Shown: positions 61,382-64,000 of the stretch, one piece after another | How positions within the stretch are numbered: position 1 is the first letter of the stretch | Layout of the letters: each line of letters begins with the position of its first letter | DNA from: Rhodococcus rhodnii | Lineage (GTDB): Bacteria; Actinomycetota; Actinomycetes; Mycobacteriales; Pseudonocardiaceae | NCBI GenBank assembly: GCA_000720375.1 | Contig: JOAA01000022.1 | Location: forward strand, 124,001 to 188,000 | Reading direction: 5' to 3' | Length of the DNA: 64,000 bases | Notes under the pieces: model-generated | Database searches by the model: none | The model's input: only the letters and a program-made list of their open reading frames with translations | What the model was told of the DNA's origin: nothing | Made by a program: the position numbers and the translations under genes

Positions 61382-61827
61382 GAGACTCGGCCGACGGCAG
61401 CCACGATTCCAGATAAGACACCGACCACCGCACCAAATTTGTGATCCCGTTCTGCATGGGACCACTGACACAGCTGGACCAAGTGGGCGTTTAAGGCTGT
61501 GGACCTGACATCGCAGCATAAGAACCGAGAAGTGCTGGCTGATGGTCCAGAAGTGCCAGTCCGACCGGTACGGACTCGAACATCGTCGGGTCTAGTTGCT
61601 TCAGGGCTAGCTTTGCGACCGCCGCACCCGCGGGTCGAAGCGGATCAGGTCGTATCTGTTGGTCAGAGTCCGCAGGCCAACTAGCGGATGGTCAGGGGCA
61701 GCTCCAGCCCGGGCCACCTGCGGCGGGGTCACCGGGTTCGTCGCCATCAGCCGGGACACCGCCACCTCCAGCCGGGCGCCGTTCGGCTTGCGGTAGTCCA
61801 GGTGTGCTCAGGGCTGTGACCAGAGCC
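61382..61827. other. 446-bp region without a gene
   Basis: No convincing coding frame. It separates the FHL-like cluster from the IS remnants that begin at 61828 and may include scar sequence from their insertion. I see no box or leader element. Confidence 0.4.
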
Positions 61828-61895
61828 TTACGCCGCCGCGGGTTCATACTCGTTGATCAAGCCGCCGAGGATGGGTTGGCGGCGAATCTGGGTGG
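61828..61895 (-). mobile_element. transposase C-terminal scrap 1
   Basis: The minus strand reads IRRQPILGGLINEYEPAAA and a TAA stop at 61828, which matches the ends of the two larger remnants (DIRRRPRLGGILNEYH). Only the last 20 or so residues remain. Confidence 0.6.
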
Positions 61896-61991
61896 AACTG
61901 TGGCGGTGGATTGGACAGTCTGGCCGCGGTGGCTTGAGTTGCAGTGCTTGGTGAGGGCGGCGTCTGTTGTAGTGCGTGACATACCGCTGCG

Positions 61992-62011
61992 CTTGCCGAA
62001 AATGTCATCCG
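61992..62011. repeat. IS right-end direct repeat, first copy
   Basis: TTGCCGAAAATGTCATCCGT. The same 20 bp recur about 406 bp further on at 62397. Each copy adjoins the 3' end of a transposase remnant, so it marks the right end of the element. Confidence 0.65.
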
Positions 62012-62017
62012 TGCAGG

Positions 62018-62385
62018 TCAGGCGGCGTGGTATTCGTTGAGGATGCCGCCGAGCCGTGGGCGTCGGCGGATGTCGATGCGGGTGATCTGGGCTTGATCGA
62101 TGATTGGTTGCGGCAGTGGTTGTAGCGGTCGTGCGTTGGCGATGCCTTGATGTGGCCGATGGGAGTTGTAGAACTGTTCGTACTCGTGAAGCGCGTGGAG
62201 TAGGTGTCGTTGGTTCCAGATGAGGGTGCGGTCGAGCAGTTCTTGGCGGCAGGTTTGGATCCAGCGTTCCAAGAGGGAGTTCATCCTGGGCATCTGGACA
62301 CCGGTGAGCACGACCTGGATGCCGGCGTCGGTGAGGATGGTGTCGAACAGGGCAGGGAATTTGCTGTCTCTGTCGCGGATAGGAA
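62018..62385 (-). mobile_element. IS integrase-core transposase remnant 2
   Basis: The minus-strand frame encodes the C-terminal part of an rve/DDE integrase: MPRMNSLLERWIQTCRQELLDRTLIWNQRHLL with the catalytic Glu, and then HRPHQGIANARPLQPLP. It starts within FPALFDTILTD near 62385 and lacks the N-terminal half. It is about 85% alike, by eye, to remnant 3. Each remnant ends with the direct repeat TTGCCGAAAATGTCATCCGT. Confidence 0.7.
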
Positions 62386-62396
62386 AGCGTTGCGCT

Positions 62397-62416
62397 TGCC
62401 GAAAATGTCATCCGTG
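62397..62416. repeat. IS right-end direct repeat, second copy
   Basis: The second copy of the repeat described at 61992, bordering transposase remnant 3. It shows that one 3' end was inserted or recombined next to another. Confidence 0.65.
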
Positions 62417-62420
62417 CTGG

Positions 62421-63098
62421 TCAGACTGCGTGGTGGTACTCGTTGAGGATGCCGCCCAAACGTGGGCGTCGGCGGATGTCGAGCCTGGTGATCTGGGCTG
62501 GATCGGTGATTGGCTGTGGCAGTGGTTGTAGTGGTCGGGTGTTGGCGATGCCTTGGTGGGGTCGGTGGTTGTTGTAGAAGCGCTCGTATTCGCGGAGGGC
62601 GTGGAGTAGGTGTCGTTGGTTCCAGATAAGGGTGCGGTCGAGCAGTTCCTGCCGACAGGTTTGTATCCAGCGTTCGATGAGAGAGTTCATTCTGGGCATC
62701 TGGATGCCGCTGAGCACGACCTAGATGCCGGTGTCAGCAAGGACGGTGTCGAACAGGGGAGGGAACTTGCCGTCCCGATCGCGGATCAGGAGCCGAGCGC
62801 GACGGCCGGTGTCGTCGAGGTCCGTGAGGAGGTTGCGGGCAGCTTGGGCTACCCAGGCTGCGGTGGGATGTGGTGTGGAGCCGAGGATGCGGATCCGGCG
62901 TTGCGTGTGTTCGATCACGGCCAGCACGTACATCCGGGCGCCATCCGAAGCAGTTCGTCGACCTGTCGAAGATGGGCGTGACGCTGGACCGCCGAACGTC
63001 ATCTGCGCGTAGCCAGGGGCGCGGATGCCTGAGCAGCGGTAGGCGGCGGCGTCCAGCATCCCGGCGCCGAGACCTGACTCCATAGATCCGATGTCCAA
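62421..63098 (-). mobile_element. IS integrase-core transposase remnant 3, amber-interrupted
   Basis: The longest remnant. The 5' part (63098-62721) has VLAVIEHTQRRIRILG and RDRDGKFPPLFDTVLAD, with DDE acidic residues. At 62721-62723 a TAG stop replaces CAG, which remnant 2 retains, and the frame then continues to 62421 (MPRMNSLIERWIQTCRQELL). The N-terminal HTH half is absent, so the element is inactive. Confidence 0.75.
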
Positions 63099-63215
63099 GG
63101 ATTGCTTGATGGCAATCTGATCGAGAAGCCCATGTTACGGCCTAGGTCTGTTGCGCAGAACGCGTGTGTCGGTTATACACATCGGAGGTTTATGGGTGAG
63201 CGGCGGGAGACATCG

Positions 63216-64000
63216 ATGTCGATCAGGTCGTGGTGCAGGAGAGTTGTGCTCTTACTCATCGTGGCGGCGACCGGTCTCATCTGGCTGGGACCGTTCCCGA
63301 CCGGCGTGCCGGCCGCGGCGGCCCTTCCGGCCGAGTCCGGCGACCTACGGTTGTGGTACGACGAGCCGGCTCCTGACAGCAACGGCGGGTGGATCGACCG
63401 CTCCATCCCCATGGGGAACGGCGCCCTCGGTGTGAACCTGTTCGGGGGTGTCGCGCGGGAACGTCTCCAGCTCACCGAGAACAGCCTCCAGGACTACGAC
63501 GGCGACAGTGTCGGCGGTCTGAACAACTTCGCTGAGGTCTACCTCGACTTTCCACACGCGTCGCCGAGCGACTACACCCGTGACCTTGTGCTCGACGACG
63601 GCATCGCCCATGTGTCGTACTCCAACGGCGGAGTGGGCTATCAACGCGAGGTGTTCGCCAGCCACGACGCCGGGGTGGTGGCCGTCAAGCTCACTGCGTC
63701 GAAACCAGGCGCGCTGAGCTTCGCCCTGCGGCCCGAGGTGCCCTACCTGCGCGACAGCCACGCGGGCGACAACAACCGCGGCAAGACCGGCATCGTCACG
63801 GCTGACGGCGACACGATCACCATGACGGGCGCGATGGAGTACTACGACGTCCGCTACGAAGGGCAGTTCCGGGTCATCCCGACCGGCGGCACCATGACGG
63901 CGTCCAACCCGTCCGGCAAGGGTGAGATCGCCGTTGCGGGCGCCGACAGCGCGATCGTGTTGATCGCGGGCGGGACCAACTACCGGATGGTTCCGCAGGT
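63216..64000 (+). CDS. GH95-type alpha-L-fucosidase, partial at right edge
   Basis: From ATG 63216 the frame stays open to the window end (261 codons). A signal peptide (VVLLLIVAATGLIWLGPFPTGVPAAAA) is followed by the GH95 opening LRLWYDEPAPDSNGGWIDRSIPMGNGALGVNLFGGVARERLQLTENSLQDYDG, matching the family W-x-x-A-x-P-x-GNG-x-LG pattern. GH95 enzymes release fucose or related sugars outside the cell. GGGAG lies 6 bases upstream; ATG 63192 is an in-frame alternative. Confidence 0.8.
   Translation, partial: MSIRSWCRRVVLLLIVAATGLIWLGPFPTGVPAAAALPAESGDLRLWYDEPAPDSNGGWIDRSIPMGNGALGVNLFGGVARERLQLTENSLQDYDGDSVGGLNNFAEVYLDFPHASPSDYTRDLVLDDGIAHVSYSNGGVGYQREVFASHDAGVVAVKLTASKPGALSFALRPEVPYLRDSHAGDNNRGKTGIVTADGDTITMTGAMEYYDVRYEGQFRVIPTGGTMTASNPSGKGEIAVAGADSAIVLIAGGTNYRMVPQ

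Noticed and set aside
61804..62040. Plus-strand frame across the IS scraps
   Set aside because: It is antisense to transposase C-terminal remnants.
1..64000. DosR boxes, CRP/FNR or Rex sites
   Set aside because: I saw no convincing match in the intergenic regions; the GCAA-N3-TTG box differs from all of them.
1..64000. tRNA, rRNA or CRISPR
   Set aside because: No cloverleaf, rRNA-like stretch or regular spacer-repeat array was seen.

Overview
The window is high-GC actinobacterial DNA with many GTG starts and tightly overlapping genes. A Cei-type LytR_C protein, DUF6292, two DUF3040 proteins, bc1-aa3-type respiratory genes and a close counterpart of the M. tuberculosis Rv0081-Rv0087 locus point to the Mycobacteriales/Pseudonocardiales. 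A Pseudonocardiaceae-type organism is my best guess, by inference only. I saw no rRNA, tRNA or CRISPR array.

Layout. 1-2.6 kb: small membrane and lipoprotein genes, a HesB-like protein and a decayed redoxin/ccdA pair. 2.6-11 kb: a CBS-domain protein with an ArsB/NhaD-type permease, several small membrane proteins, a two-domain universal stress protein (USP), a DsbA-like protein, Cei and an HxlR regulator. 11-17 kb: a MarR regulator, a zinc-ribbon mini-protein and a partial respiratory operon qcrA-qcrB-ctaD. 17-26 kb: a second HesB-like protein, a second USP, an FAD monooxygenase, a POT transporter, a CaCA exchanger, a GH15 trehalase-like enzyme and a methyltransferase. 26-32.5 kb: a two-component system, a second MarR close to the first, and an SSS symporter. 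32.5-38 kb: a MarR/site-2 protease/YihY/CPBP operon and an SDR/VKOR/membrane peptide/PCu(A)C-like operon. 38-45 kb: a TPP enzyme, an enolase-superfamily enzyme, a D-lactate-dehydrogenase-like Fe-S flavoprotein and a periplasmic serine protease. 45-53 kb: mini-genes, an OafA-type acyltransferase, a decayed second copy of the CBS/permease module and a frameshifted CBS-BON gene. 52.7-61.4 kb: an Rv0081-like ArsR regulator followed by six complex-I/formate-hydrogenlyase-like genes and a malic-enzyme-like gene. 61.8-63.1 kb: stacked IS remnants. 63.2 kb to the right edge: the start of a GH95-type glycosidase.

Two repeated signals tie the region together. First, an 18-copy box GCAA-N3-TTG (often GCAA-N3-TTGC) lies between genes, typically 50-100 bp upstream of start codons. 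It sits upstream of the ArsR gene, the respiratory operon, a USP-adjacent gene, MarR genes, the protease operon and others. Second, a 7-copy leader element with core GCCGGGAAGYCTGGTCGGC lies, in four copies, 32-34 nt upstream of a start codon and is often preceded by a -10-like hexamer. The gene content (USPs, CBS proteins, a site-2 protease with CBS domains, an Rv0081-type ArsR with FHL-like genes) resembles the mycobacterial hypoxia/dormancy regulon. I recognised no DosR box. My working hypothesis is a hypoxia/redox island run through the GCAA-N3-TTG box, possibly by the ArsR protein, with a separate RNA-leader layer on some genes.
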